Shown: positions 25,215 through 38,044 of the stretch, piece after piece
Position numbering within the stretch: position 1 is the stretch's first letter
Layout of the letters: the number at the start of each line of letters is the position of its first letter
NCBI GenBank assembly: GCA_025403435.1
Contig: CM046348.1
Coordinates: 13,950,034 to 14,014,033 of the forward strand
Length of the DNA: 64,000 bases
Direction: 5' to 3'
Origin: Artocarpus heterophyllus
Lineage: Eukaryota; Streptophyta; Magnoliopsida; Rosales; Moraceae
The notes under the pieces: model-generated
Seen by the model: the letters and a program-made list of their open reading frames with translations, nothing else
Database searches by the model: none
What the model was told of the DNA's origin: nothing
Program-made: the position numbers and the translations under genes

Positions 25215-28200
25215 ACATGGATACCTAGGAACAATGATGATTGGTAATATTTGTATAAATGTGTAATTATGACACTTGGTAACGATTAACTACGGTCTCC
25301 ATAAGATGTGATCATAATAAACCTCATAATCTGGAATATGATGTAACTTACTAACCATGCAGGTTTTAATGTGGTAATGATAAAAACCTAAAGGTGAGTA
25401 ATGGCTTTCTCTACTGAGCATAGTGTCGCTCATTCCCTTATATTTTTATCTTTTCAGGACTCACTAAGTGTGAGGTGGCTACGAGAAATATAGTTGAGGA
25501 AGTGATGTAGCTATATTACATTGGGACTGCTTCAATTGTTGAGAATGTTCTTCATGATAATGTAAGCATCAATTGTTACTTTCTGTGACTGTATTACAAT
25601 GTGCTGAGGGTTAAAATGATGATGACAACAGTTTATATTATTAAATTTAAGGTGCTACATTAAAACTGTGGTTTATTTGTCGTTTATATTTTTATTTTTG
25701 AGTTGAGAGTTTTCATTTAAGTCCCGGGCAAATTTTATTTTTAAGGTTTTACTTTTATTATTTATTTTTATTTTATCTCATTAAAAACTGTTAACCCCCA
25801 CATAGGGGTGTTACAAATTCATTTTAATTTAATCTTAGAATTTCAAGAAATAACCACTGCCCATAGAGGTATTACAAAGTTTAACAATATAAATTTTCTG
25901 TCTAGGGCATATACACTTAGACTTCATACATATGCTCCAAAATAGCAACAAACATATACTTAGGTTTAAGAACGCAAATTTGAATAATCCTTTAGTATAA
26001 AAGAAAATTTATAAATGAAAGACTAAATTTGTTCATAAGATTCTAACCTCGGATTATGGTTAGTTGGAAGCTTGAAATGGCTTCAAAACAGGTTCCTTTA
26101 CTTCGGTATGACTGAAATTCTTGCTCAAATGGAGGTGATGGTGGCTGATTTTTATGGCTGCCTTGAAGAAGTTCTCTAAGTATTTTGCTTCAGCAAAGAA
26201 ATGAGAAGAAGAGTGTGGGAACCGTGGAAGAGAAAGGAAGAAAAGATGAAGTCTTTGAAGAGAAGTGATAGAAACAATTATAGAGGAGACATGTTGAAGC
26301 ATGTCACGGAGGAAATAAAGAAAATGAGGGTCAAGAGTAGTTGGAAAAGATATCCTTATGTCTCATCTAAAGACTTTAACACACATAATGCCAATATGAC
26401 ATTTTTGAGATTTATTAGAAGTTCTAAGGCTTTTTAGTAATCATACTAAATAAATATAGGAGAATTTTAGAAAATTTAAAAATAGATAAAAATAAATATT
26501 ATAAAATAAATTTAAATGAAGCAATTTTTTTTTATACACTAAAAACTAATTTAATTACCTCAATACCCATTAGGAGAATAACGGGTGTCACATAAACTTA
26601 CTTACAATTAAGGTAGAGAAATTCATGATAATTTTTTTTTTCCAATATATGTATGGATTCTTACTATGAAATCCTTAACGTAAAACCTTAGAGGAAGTAA
26701 TAACTGTTTTTCAAATCTTAATAACAAACGAATTCTTATTGATAAAGAATTCTTAACATATAACCTTAAAAATATAATAATCATTTCTCAAAACTTCGTT
26801 GCGTAAGCCTAACGTAATACATAAAATTCTCAAACGTGATAATAGCGTAATAATAAGCATTACGTCTTAACATAGTTGTAATTTCTAAAAGCATGATCCT
26901 TTACATAATTCATAACATTAATCTCTTGAAACATAACCATAGTAATTTTCTTGAACTTTTCCTTTTTAACATAAGAGTAATTATTTAGCAACTATTACTT
27001 TAAAGACATTTCTCAATTTAAATACAACTATTCTCAAGATAATTTTAAATTAAATAATAAATAAAATCTCATTTAAATGCTCTTTAAAACTTTATTAGCA
27101 ATTATTTATATATTTTACTTATAATTTTTAACATCTTAGAAATATCATTGTATTTTCTTAAAAGTTAACATTTTTAAACTTAACAAAACATAATTTCTTA
27201 TAACTTAAACATTTAAGCTTAAGATACCAATTTCTTAAAGCTTTTCTTTAAGACTTTCATAATAACTACATAAAAACATATCCATAACTTCATTTCTTAA
27301 CTTAATGTAAAACTCCAATAATCCTTTGCAATTCCAAATAAACTTATAATTTTCTTTCCTATAAATTTCGTGCATTTGTTGCATCGTTTATTGCAACATC
27401 TTTAAACTTTGAAATCCTCTGAACCAAGGTTGCGTAATCACAAGCTCGGTTTTTAAAACATAATTACGTAAATTATTTACTTATTCATATGCACATAAAT
27501 TTTCGTAAGGTGTAAACATACGAAATTTCGTAAAATAAAACATGCATAAATTCATAAAATACTAATGCGAAAATATTACATTGCGTGAGCGGTATCCATT
27601 CCCATCTTCACCATTCGTCCGCCGCTCACCACTGTCCATCAAGTGTCGCTGATAGGTTTTTCTTACCTACAGCATGAACATACTTAAATGAGCTTTCGCT
27701 CAACAAGTAGGAAATTAACCTCGCAAAACATAATTAAAAATCACTTTGATAAAAATATGCATGAGAATTTTATGCTTGCTTATCAACTTGATTTATGCTT
27801 ATTTATTTAAGCTGTACATTATCTTCTTACTTTGAGCCCGAGTGATAGTACCGGTTGCGCGCGAGTCTTGGGAAGTTAGGTTCGCGAGGTCCCAACGACA
27901 CCAATATCATTCATTTCTTTAACATGGAGCCTCCCCGTGGGTCGGGAGGTTGATACGACACCCTTAACTTGTCTCATAAGTTTCACTTGTCTTATTGTGT
28001 GTATGCAGCATGACTTAATACTACATGACATCACAATTTCGTAACTCATGAATCGTAAATCTTAATCATACATGAGTCGTAAATCATTATCATACTTGAC
28101 TTGAAAGTGATTAAACAATATAATTTATATATTGCATACATCACACATTAATCATATCATCATCATCATCATCATAGCATTTCACATCATGTCATAACAT

Positions 28201-29640
28201 AACATATCACATCATAACTTATAACAGTGTAATAAATCACTGATCATGCATTTTCATAAATTTTATGAAAATATTTAAAATTAATCTATTTTTAAAACTA
28301 TTCATACTGTAGGCGAGATTCCTACTTACCTGGACTCCGAGCTGTACGGGTCCAGTTGCATCTCACTGTATCCACAGTCTACGCTGCATCCTCAGCAGTG
28401 CTCCTCGGACCATTGTGGATGGCTAAGAATGATCCATGGAGATTTATTATTGTTGAAAACATCATTCTGAACTCCGTTACTGCAGTCTGAGTCGCCTCGA
28501 TCTACGTGTAGTCAGTACCGAACAATTTTCATCGAAATGGAATTAGCTGGAACGGAGATCACCATCGCTTTCAGAGCATCGAAACGAGTCGGGAGGTGGT
28601 CTCGGATCTTCGATCGGAGGTCCGGATCACAAAAACCCAAAAGTGGCTGTTGACTGGCGTTGACCGGCTGTTGACCGCCGTTGACCGCCACCGTTGGGCT
28701 CTGTTGGTGGCTGGGCTCGAGCCTACCCCCCCTAAGTCGACCCTTTTGAGTTCAATGGTGACGTCAATTTCATTCAATTTTGCCTCCATCAGCACAAATC
28801 GAAGAGGGGATCCCCGGCCAAAATCGGTGGCTCGGGCGGTGGATCTTCGCCAGTGTTGGGCCCAAATTGGCTTGAACATTTCCTTCTCCGTGGCTGTCTG
28901 AGCATGTTGGTGGCGGTGGTGCAACACACCGCTGCGTAGAGCGGTGGCCCGAAGCTCCTCACGGCGGCGCACAAAGGCGGAGGCCGATCGTGGTCCTCCG
29001 ACGGAGTTCCCATGAAATTGAGGGTTGGGTAAGCTTCACCGTGCATCACTGAGTGTTTTGCCTCAGTCAATTTTGGGGAAGAAGATCGAGAACGGTGGCG
29101 ACGGTGGTTGCCGCGGTGGTGGGCGACGTTGGCCTTCGAACTCCGGCGTACGGCCAAGCGAGGGTGCAATTGGGCTTGGGTTCTCACTCCTCGTCACCGT
29201 CTGAGTCGAATGGTGGCGGCGGTGTCGATCACCGTCGCCGGAGGTGGCGAGATCGAGTGGTGGCACGGCGGCGGGAATGGGGCAGCTCTGCCGTTTCGCT
29301 ACAGCCAAAATCGAGCTTGGAGATTGGTGTCTTCTTGTTCCTCTCGTCATTCTGAGTCCGTGGACACCAAGATCGTGTCAATCGGAGGTCGGACGGAGGA
29401 GAAATCACGTCGAAAAGTTTTGTGTTTCACCGCCACTTCAAGTGGCGCGTGGGGCTTCCTCCGGTGGAGTTGTGGGTGGCACGGCACACCGTGGACTCAG
29501 CTTCTCGAGATCTTTCCGATGGTGTAGGAGGTGTCGACAATGGAGGTCGGATCTTGGACTGGGTTTGAGGAGAGAGAGAGTAGAGAGAGAGGGGCTGTTT
29601 GTGATTGATCTGATTTTTTTTATTTTTTTTTGTGTGTCAT

Positions 29641-29650
29641 GTATTTATAG
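29641..29650 (-). promoter_or_regulatory. TATA box of the level-1 LTR
   Basis: The minus strand reads GGCCTATAAATACATG. A CT-rich leader (CTCTCTCTCTACTCTCTCTC, about 29567-29590) follows at the expected distance. It fixes the transcriptional direction of this LTR as minus. Confidence 0.7.
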
Positions 29651-31046
29651 GCCCTCATGTGGTCCACACAGTCTAAATAGTGCAGTACCGGGTAGATCAA
29701 ATTTTGATCCGTAACTTTAAATTTCTGTGAACATAATTGTACATTTAAAAACTGTAATATTCTCATTCTTTAAAATATGAAATAAATTTTAATTTCTTGT
29801 TGTATCATTGTGTTACTAAAATAGTCATACTGACATAAAAATCATTTTCATAAATTTATCCATACTATATGGATTTTGTGATTTAATTTTGGTACAATAA
29901 ACTTAGATACATTTATCTTCAAAACTGACGATTAGCTATTTTTACAACTGCATCCATATTTATACATGTGTATATATATATATACATATGTATGTATTTT
30001 AAGAAAATGTTATATGTTTAAAACTTTGCTCAATATAAGTATTTTTATTATTTTGAACTTTTAAAAACTTTAAAATGTAATAACATATATTTCTCATTAG
30101 AAATTTTCATGTTGAAAACTTCAAATTTCATTATGAAAACAATAGTTGTAATTTTGTAAAAGTTTTGTAAATTAAATTGACTATCTAAAGTCAATTTAAT
30201 TTAAAATTCCCAGCTTAGCACAATTTCATACTTTACGGATATAACTCAAACTATCTCTCGTAAAGAGCTATTTATGGGTCCACATCTTAGTGATAGATCA
30301 ACATTTGTGGATCCCATCGACATCCTTCTTCTTCTTTACTATTATTATGACAATTGTTATTATTATTATTGTCCTTACAATAATAATAATAAACTTTACG
30401 TAATTATTAATGTGTATAATAATTAACCATACACATTCAAAATATTGAAATTCTTAAACTTCCAATGATCTTTATAACTTTCTTAAAATTCTTATCTTAC
30501 TTTATGATCTCTACAAATTTCGAGATCAATCTTAGTAAAACATATCATAAATCTTGCATACTTGAACTTGGTGCTCACCATTTTCAATTTATGGTATGGA
30601 GCTCATGATCACATTTGATTTGGGTTTTTTTTACTGAACTGATATCATGTAGGAATTTTCACATAATCTCAGTAAGTTGGAAATTCCACTTTTGTCAAAT
30701 AATCCCAATTTAAACCTTCTGATTGAGATTCTTATAAAAATCATTTCTTTAGCTCGTACATAAAATCAACAAATCATAAACTTTTAATTTAGCACATTAA
30801 ATAATTATTTTTAATTATTTTAATGTACTATTATAACGTTACATTGTTACATGTTTCATAAATAAAGCACATAAATTTATGCATTCATAACATTATTTAT
30901 TTCTAAGGTCTTATGGCTAGTAAAACCTTCAAATTTACGTGCTAATAAATGCTCAACTTGTACTCTCTCAAGTATTTAGCTGAGTAACTATGAAAAATCC
31001 TTAATTAATTATACTTATTAATTTTTGGATTTTTCCGGTCATTACA

Positions 31047-34000
31047 ATGATTATGTGCAATATTGTGAGGATCGAGCCAAGGCTTCAGGAGGACCGCGGA
31101 GGAGTGGCAGGAAGAGCACCAGTAGTCGTCCAGCTCCGGGGAAAGGCAAGCAAGGCGGTGCGACCAGTGCCAGCAGCAGTTCGTCTGGCAGCGGGCGCAG
31201 CAACCCCTACAGCTTTCATTGTCATTTCTGTCAGCAGCCCAGACACATCAAGAGGAATTGCCCAATCTGGAGTGCTCGTCTTGGATCGCAGACCGGGGAG
31301 GATGCCAGTCATTCATCTCAGCCTCAGACCCTACCTCCGCCTCCGCAGTACCCGCAGTTGCAGTATCCGCAGTTTTCTCCTCAACAATTCTCATATCTGG
31401 CACGGGGGCAGCAGCCGCAGTATTTTTAGCGCAGTGTTCCTCAGTATAGAGCTCCGAGTACAGGTAGCGTGCAATCATCTCCATCTCAGCAGCATCGGCC
31501 GAGTAATCCAGGACCCAGTAATGTCGGTAGAGGAAAAGGAAAAGCGCCAGTGCAGGTTCATGCAATGGCATCTGGAGGGTCAGATTCTCAGACTGGTAAC
31601 GCGGTTGTCGATGGTATGATTTTGGTTTTCAGATCTTTAGCTCGCGTTTTATTTGATACCGGTGCCTCTCATTCTCTCATTTCGAGTTCTTTTGTACATG
31701 CCTTGGGATTAAAGGTAGAAGAGTTTAATGAACCCCTAGCTATAACTTCTCCCTTGGGGCGGGTGTGTGTAAATTGTATGTGTAAGTCCTGTAAAATAAA
31801 GATTGGGGATGAGATTTTGAAAAGTGATTTGATTATACTCCCCATGAGTTCCTATGATGTAATCCTAGGGATGGACTGGTTGTCCAGGTATAGTGCAGTT
31901 GTGGACTGCCAACTTAGAAAAGTGACCCTAGTGTCTGATAGGGGGACAGTAATCACTTACCAGGGTGGTGGTGATTGGCTAATGAGTGAGCGTCTTATGA
32001 AGTCGTGTCTAGGAGGGCGAAGGAATCTAGGTTGTTGTGCTTTTCTTGCCAACCTGGATTGCGAGCCCTATGTTTCGAGTAGTAGTGTAGCGATTCCGGT
32101 GGTTGATGAGTTCGAGGATGTCTTCCCCGACGAGTTGCCAGGATTACCACCACATCGGGAGATTGAGTTCGGTATCGAGTTGTTTCCAGGGACATCACCA
32201 ATTTCTATGGCACCTTATCGGATGGCGCCAGCAGAAATGAAGGAATTGAGGAAGCAACTTCAGGAGCTTGCTGATAAAGGGTATATTCGGAATAGCACAT
32301 CTCTGTGGGGAGCACCAGTTTTGTTTGCTAAGAAGCACGATGGGACTCTCAGGTTATGTGTGGATTATCGGCAGCTGAATCGTGTTACGGTGAAGAACAA
32401 GTATCCTTTGCCTAGGATTGATGAGCTATTTGATCAGTTGGGAGGTTCGCGATACTTCTCGAAGATTGATTTGCGTTCAGGTTATCATCAGCTCAGGATC
32501 AAGGAAGAGGATATTCCCAAGACAGCTTTTAGGACTCGGTATGGGCACTTCGAGTTTCTGGTCATGTCTTTTTGGGTTGACGAATGCTCCAGCAGCTTTT
32601 ATGGATATGATGAACAGGGTATTTAGGCCGTATCTAGATCAGTTTGTGATCGTGTTCATCGATGATATTCTTGTGTATTCTAAGACATGGGATGAGCATG
32701 AGCAGCATCTTCGGATCATGCTTCAGACTCTGCGGAAGCACCTGTTGTATGCTAAGAGGGAAAAGTGTGAGTTCTGGTTGACTGAGGTCAAATTTCTGGG
32801 TCATGTCATCTCGGAGCATGGTATTTCAGTGGATCCATCCAAGATTGAAGCTATATTGGAGTGGGAACGACCAAGGAATGTAGCGGAGATTCGCAGCTTC
32901 TTAGGTCTTGCTGGGTATTACAGGAAATTTGTAAAGGACTTTTCGAAGATTGCAGCTCCGTTGACGAGATTGATCAAGAAAAATGTCAGGTTTGAGTGGG
33001 ATGAAGATTGTGAGCTTGCTTTTCAGGAATTGAAGAACCAGTTGACTTCAGCTCTAGTGTTGGTTATTCCTAGTAGTAACGAGCCATATGAGGTTTATGC
33101 GGATGCTTCAGGGCGCGGACTTGGATGCGTGTTGATGCAGCATGGACGTGTGGTTGCATACGGATCGAGACAGCTACGACCTCACGAGCGGAATTATCCT
33201 ACTCATGATTTAGAGCTTGCGGCGGTGATTTACGCGCTGAAGATTTGGAGATGTTATTTGTATGGAGCATCGTTTCAGGTCTTCTCCGATCACAAGAGTT
33301 TGAGGCATTTGTTCACTCAGAGGGATCTCAATTTGAGGCAGCGCAGATGGGTAGAGTACATGGAGGATTATGATTTCGCGTTGCAGTATCATCCCGGGAA
33401 AGCTAATGTGGTAGCGGACGCGCTTAGCAGGAAGTCTTCAGGGATTCTCGCTTGTTTGATTTTTGAGGACTGGAGCAGGGATGCGACAGTGAGTGAGTAT
33501 CGGCTACTGTATCATGAAGATGGTGATCGAGTTTCGTTATATCATGTGGAAGCGACTCCAGCTCTTGTTCGGACGGTGAAGCAAAGCCAGTGGCAGGATC
33601 GACATTTGCAGGGGATTTGGTCGCGGATTCAGAACGGGGAGCAGTTCGAGGAATGGAGCATGCATGCAGATGGATCGTTGTACTTCCGGGAGCGTCTTGC
33701 AGTTCCAGTTATCGCCGAGGTGACGAAAGCCATTCTAGACGAAGCTCATAGGTCTCAGTTTGCTATTCATCTGGGGAGCACCAAGATGTATCGTGATTTG
33801 AAGAGGCAGTATTGGTGGAGAGGCATGAAGAAAGATGTTCGCGAGTACGTGGCCAAGTGTTCGACGTGTCTTCAGGTAAAAGCTGAGCATCAGAAGCCTG
33901 CAGGTCAGCTTCAGCCGCTTCCTATTCCAGGGTGGAAATGGGAGCATGTGACGATGGATTTCCTCACAGGTTTGCCGAGGACGGAGTAGCGGCATGATGC

Positions 34001-34997
34001 AGTTTGGGTTGTGGTCGACAGGTTGACGAAATCGGCGCATTTCATTCCATTTAGGTCGACGTGTTCCAGGAAGATTCTCGGGGAGTTGTATATGCAGAAC
34101 ATTGTGAGGTTGCATGGAGTTCCTTTGTCCATCACCTCTGATCGAGACACCAGGTTTAATGCTAAGTACTGGAGGAGTTTTCAGGAGGCTTTGGGTACGG
34201 ATTTGAACTTCAGTACGGCGTTTCATCCTCAGACTGATGGGCAGTCTGAGCGGGTTATCCAGGTTCTCGAGGATATGTTGCGTGCTTGTGCGTTGGACTT
34301 CGGTGGGAATTGGAAGCAATGTTTGCATTTGGCGGAGTTCGCGTACAACAATAGTTATCAGGCGAGTATCGGTATGGCACCATTTGAGGCATTGTATGGG
34401 CGACCGTGTCGGTCACCTGTGTGTTGGGCCGAGCCGAAAGATAGAGTTATTCTTGGGCCGGATGAGATTCGTGATAGCAACGAGAAAGTCGCGGTGATTC
34501 AGGATCGGTTGAGAGCAGCTCAGAGTCGGCAGAAGAGCTACGCGGATAGGAGACGTAGACCTTTAGAGTTCGCGGTTGGAGATTTTGTTCTCTTGAGGGT
34601 GTCGCCTCGTAAGGGAACTATGCGGTTCGGGGTGAGTGGAAAGCTCGCACCGAGGTATATTGGGCCGTTCGAGATCACTCAGCGAGTTGGTGTGGTCGCT
34701 TATCGGCTTGATCTTCCGCCCGAACTTTCTCATGTGCACGATGTGTTTCATGTGTCGATGCTTAGGAAATGTCCACCTGGGCAGGATAAGATAGTTTTGT
34801 TTCGCGATGTACAGGTTCAGGAGGATACGACGTACGAAGAAGTGCCGATTCAGATTATCGACTGGAAAGTGATTAGCTTGCGTCGTCGTGAGATACCGTT
34901 GGTAAAGGTCGTGTGGCAGCATCACGGGGTTGATGAAGCCACTTGGGAATTAGAGTCGAGTATGCGGGAATTGTATCCGCATTTGTTTTGCTTTTGA
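31047..34997 (+). pseudogene. pol: gag C-terminus and pol of the level-0 chromovirus, broken
   Basis: Domains in order are: a zinc knuckle C-HF-C..H..C at 31220-31261 (its usual glycine is missing); an aspartic protease with LFDTGASHS at about 31652; a reverse transcriptase with CVDYRQLN (about 32356) and [10 protein letters not shown] (about 32656); an RNase H with [10 protein letters not shown] (about 33094); an integrase HHCC finger (about 33750-33870); a DDE core with MDFLTG (about 33954), SDRDTRF (about 34138) and TDGQSERV (about 34236); and a chromodomain-like end with VVWQHHGVDEATWE (about 34905). Three lesions are visible: a TAG at 31427-31429, a +1 shift at the T-run 32569-32573 between RT motifs, and a TAG at 33987-33989 just after MDFLTGLP. 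The final stop is at 34995-34997. An active element would make one polyprotein for reverse transcription and chromatin-targeted integration; this copy cannot. Confidence 0.96.
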
Positions 34998-35032
34998 GAT
35001 GAGTTGTAAATTTCGAGGACGAAATTTCTTTT

Positions 35033-35044
35033 AGGGGTGGAGAG
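35033..35044 (+). other. Polypurine tract
   Basis: The purine-rich AGGGGTGGAGAG lies directly before the 3' LTR. It is the usual plus-strand primer site. Confidence 0.85.
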
Positions 35045-35045
35045 C

Positions 35046-36690
35046 TGTAACGTCCCGAAATTTATTTAATGTTAATGTAATGTAAATGATGAATTAGTGT
35101 GCCATAATTAAAGTTTTAACTTTAATTAGAGTATTTGGTTGGATTTTGAGTTTTTGGTTGTTTTGTTAAATTGATGCATTCAAATGATTTCTTATTGATT
35201 TAAAATGATGTTTTGAGTTTTAAAACACAACAATTTGTAAAATGTTAAAAATACTCTGTTTTGCAAAACCGTGGGCGGCACATGGTTTTCGCACAGTAAA
35301 ACCGCCCACCGATTTTCTCTATTTATTTCCCTCTTCTCTCTCTCTCTCCTCACTCTCCCGTGACATTCTCTCTCTTCCCTCTCTCTCTCTCGGCAATCTC
35401 CCTCTCTCTCAATTCTCTCTCAAATTTTTGAACTCCATTTCGAATCCAAGCTTCGGGATAGCAAGGAGGAAGCTCGGGGACGTGATTCGGCAACCGAGAA
35501 CGCGGATTGAAGCTTCGATTCGAAATTTCTAAACTTTTTACAAAATTTTCAATTTTGTGTATTTTTGAAATCTAGGTTTGTTTAAGCCTAGAAAACCTTG
35601 TGTTTGAGTTAAATGAACTTAGAACAACTAGAATCTAAGCTTAGATTGAAGAAAAACGGATTGGATTCAAGATTTTTCATTTTTCCCCTCATTTTCTCAT
35701 TTTCGGATTTTTGAGGATTTTGAGTTCAAATCTTGTTTAAATGAGTCCAAACATGTTTTAGAATGTTTTTCTATCAACTATAATTGTTTTTCATGCCTGG
35801 GATTTGAGAAAAACAGGTTGGAAACAAGATTTGGATTTTGGGGATCGAGAAACCCGTGGCTGGGATTTCTGGATTTTCCCAGTTCGGCAGGCCGAACTGT
35901 GTGTTCGACAGGCCGGAGTGATGATCGGCAGGCCGGTGTTCTTCCGACCGGCAGGCCGAATCTGGGGAAATGTTCGGCCGACCGAACTTTGCTTCCGACA
36001 GGCCAAACTGTGCAGTTCGGCAGGCCGAAGCAGGGCGTCCGGCAGGCCGACCGAGGCATGGAAAATTTTGTGATTTTTACCCGTTTTCACTGTTTTGAAC
36101 CCTGATTTAAATCTCAACCTTATAGGATGATTTTAAAGGTACAAATGGCACACTAGGACATCATGAAATGGTTTGGTAACATAGAATGTCTCGAACTAGA
36201 TATTGATCGACTTAGTTTGTATCTAGGATCGTTCGTGGTTCCGTGGAGCTAACGTATAGCGGACCAGGATTGCGGTGTGGGGCACCGGCACGAGTATTGA
36301 GGTAGGACTTCTATCCTATTTCTTTGGTAGCCTGGTTTTGAAATGATTTGGCTTTGAAAAGGATTTCTATCAAATGTTTTCAACGGTTGTTTGAAAATGG
36401 TTTTATCGGTTATATTTTAATATACCGTGATCTGAAATGAATTTCATAATAAATGTAATTGACAACACTCGGTAATTGGGTTTTGAATGATAATGATAAT
36501 AAACACATGGGCATGATGCCATATCAGAGATCGGGTCGTGTAGCGATCGACCTTGGGGGCAGGTCCCGAAACCCAGCTGGGCCACTACGGTGGTGATATC
36601 ATGGTTTGCCTAGGTAAAAGAAAAATGGTGTTTTTGATTGTACGAGTAGACTGTTCTGTGTCAGAACGGCTCTACTCAAATTATGTATTT

Positions 36691-36728
<38 letters not shown>

Positions 36729-37216
36729 GTTTTCTCTTGAGCACTCCTAACAGTGAATTGTTTGTTTAAATTAAATTATTTATAAAACTTAGTCCTACTG
36801 AGCCTTTCGCTCACGTTTTATTGTTTTAAATTTCCCCCATCTAGGTGGTCTTCCATTTAGGTTTGGAGAAGATTCTTCGGACCGAACTCAGGAGCAATAG
36901 GAGGATTTATTTATATTCTGTATTATTAATCAAGGCATGTAAGACTTAACTATATTTGTACTTGGACTGTAATTGTATTTATGATATTGTCAAAACCATG
37001 TGTGTGCACAAGTTGTAGGTTGTGGAACCCATATTCGCGGTTTTTATTTAATTTTTATTACCTGCTTAATATTTATAAATTCTTTTATCAAATGTGGTGG
37101 AAAATCTTCTTAATTTTTATTTAATTTGATTCTCAAACTTTCGATTTTTAATTAAATCCTCCTTTAATTAATCTAAATATTCCGCCACGTCACCTCCCGT
37201 ACTCCGGGGCGTAACA
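35046..37216 (+). repeat. 3' LTR of level-0 chromovirus, 2171 bp
   Basis: It begins TGTAACGTCCCG and ends GGGGCGTAACA. It aligns along its whole length with 16841-19030. It has a shorter TTCGGCAGGCCGAA array (35880-36054), missing one about 21-bp unit, and a longer TTTA microsatellite. Confidence 0.97.
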
Positions 37217-37221
37217 ATCTA

Positions 37222-38040
37222 TCTTTAATACAAACTGGCACAAAAATGGAAGGGAACATATCTACTAATAAATTAGAAATGTTCATTCTATAAATAATAA
37301 TAATTATTAATTGCACAAATGAAGAAGTTAAGATAAAGAGAGACATGCATGCTTCCTCATTTTAGGCAACAACTATTTTTCAGTTAGGCACTTGCATTTC
37401 TGGACTAAATCCACTACAAAGAGGGGACGGAAGAGAGAGATAGTAAGGAAGAATGTTTGGAAATTACAGAAAGGAGGTCAAAAAATTGCGAATATTTAAG
37501 AAGAAGAATGAGCAGAAAAAAATCCGCCTTTTTTTAAATAATATTTAAGGACGGTTTCTTAAAAATTGTTGTATTTATACAACAATGATTTTCAAAAAAA
37601 CCGTCGTTTAGTTTAGTGTTCCCCTGCAAGTTTTTGAAACCTTTTTTTTATGCATTGGAACACAACTTCATGGAGACTGTCCTTTAAATGATTGTTACGG
37701 ATTTTCAGAACACGGAAGTCCTCATCCTATTTTTTTTTCCTAGTAATTTTTTTTATTGGTCAATAGAGATTTTTTTTCTTCCTACAAAAAGACTAAAAAT
37801 AAATTAACACCGAAAACTGAATATGAACAGAAGTTGAACTAGCTGGTAAATGAATTATTATATTCATATGCCTCACGAGTTTTCATTTGCATAAATCTGC
37901 ACGTGCGTTGTGATTAACAAATAAGATAAACTGCAAGTCATGAGAGAAGGAGTTTGAAAAAAGATTAGTTTAGTTACCTCTATGACATGAAACATGACCA
38001 ACCCAGAAGAAATCGCCACACTCATTGTTGATGCTTACCG
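37222..38040. other. Intergenic DNA with a small inverted-repeat element
   Basis: At about 37548-37612 an imperfect hairpin (AAGGACGGTTTCTTAAAAATTGTTGTA against TACAACAATGATTTTCAAAAAAACCGTCGTTTA) marks a small MITE-like sequence. The rest is AT-rich with no gene. Confidence 0.5.
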
Positions 38041-38044
38041 AAGT

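Larger units (their letters stand above)
21396..25820 (+). mobile_element. Solo LTR of the level-2 family, inverted, nest level 3
   Basis: The element 21401-25815 begins TGTGACACCCGTTATTC, ends CATAGGGGTGTTACA and is flanked by perfect AATTC duplications (21396-21400 and 25816-25820). Without the level-4 insert it is about 2371 bp. Its left part (21401-22170) is the reverse complement of 25816-26592. Its remaining part is the reverse complement of 19816-21400. Identity is very high by eye (about 99 percent in the inspected frames), so both copies are young. Confidence 0.93.
19811..26597 (-). mobile_element. Solo LTR of about 2.36 kb, nest level 2, minus orientation
   Basis: The element 19816-26592 is flanked by perfect TAAAC duplications (19811-19815 and 26593-26597). 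On the minus strand it begins TGTGACACCC at 26592 and ends GTTACA at 19816. The two halves are 19816-21400 and 25816-26592; the rest is the level-3 insert. No internal retrotransposon sequence is present. Small open frames shared with level 3 at 26060-26437 look non-functional. Confidence 0.92.
19752..31051 (-). mobile_element. Solo LTR of about 4.5 kb, nest level 1, minus orientation
   Basis: The insert 19757-31046 begins TGTAACGACCCG, ends GGTCATTACA and is flanked by perfect ATGAT duplications (19752-19756 and 31047-31051). Without the level-2 insert it is about 4508 bp and has no internal region, PBS or polyprotein, so it is a solo LTR. Orientation is minus: on that strand it starts TGTAATGACCGG and ends GGGCGGGTCGTTACA. 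A TATAAATA box lies at 29650-29641 followed by a CT-rich leader. The GC-rich frames at 28.57-29.7 kb lie in this LTR and resemble no protein. Related LTRs occur at 2489 and, more distantly, 57492 and 58402. Confidence 0.92.
16836..37221 (+). mobile_element. Ty3/gypsy chromovirus (Tekay/Del-like), interrupted; nest level 0
   Basis: The element runs 16841-37216 and is flanked by the perfect 5-bp duplication ATCTA (16836-16840 and 37217-37221). After removing the level-1 insertion it is about 9.08 kb: 5' LTR, tRNA-Met-type primer site, gag, protease, reverse transcriptase, RNase H, integrase with a C-terminal chromodomain-like segment, polypurine tract and 3' LTR. The domain order and chromodomain place it among plant chromoviruses; Tekay/Del is the best match by recalled reverse-transcriptase motifs. 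It is dead: gag is split by an 11.3-kb insertion, and pol has stops and a frameshift. Confidence 0.96.

Noticed and set aside
19816..26592. A single MULE or foldback DNA transposon with 1.6-kb terminal inverted repeats
   Set aside because: Ends are TG..CA, duplications are 5 bp (TAAAC, AATTC), and the inner copy preserves the empty site; two solo LTRs explain everything.
28150..28180. CRISPR-like or satellite array
   Set aside because: Only a short ATC microsatellite inside the solo LTR; no spaced direct repeats, and the genome is a plant's.
28571..29714. Overlapping long GC-rich open frames on both strands
   Set aside because: They lie in the level-1 solo LTR around its promoter; no family resemblance, and frames on both strands point to composition.
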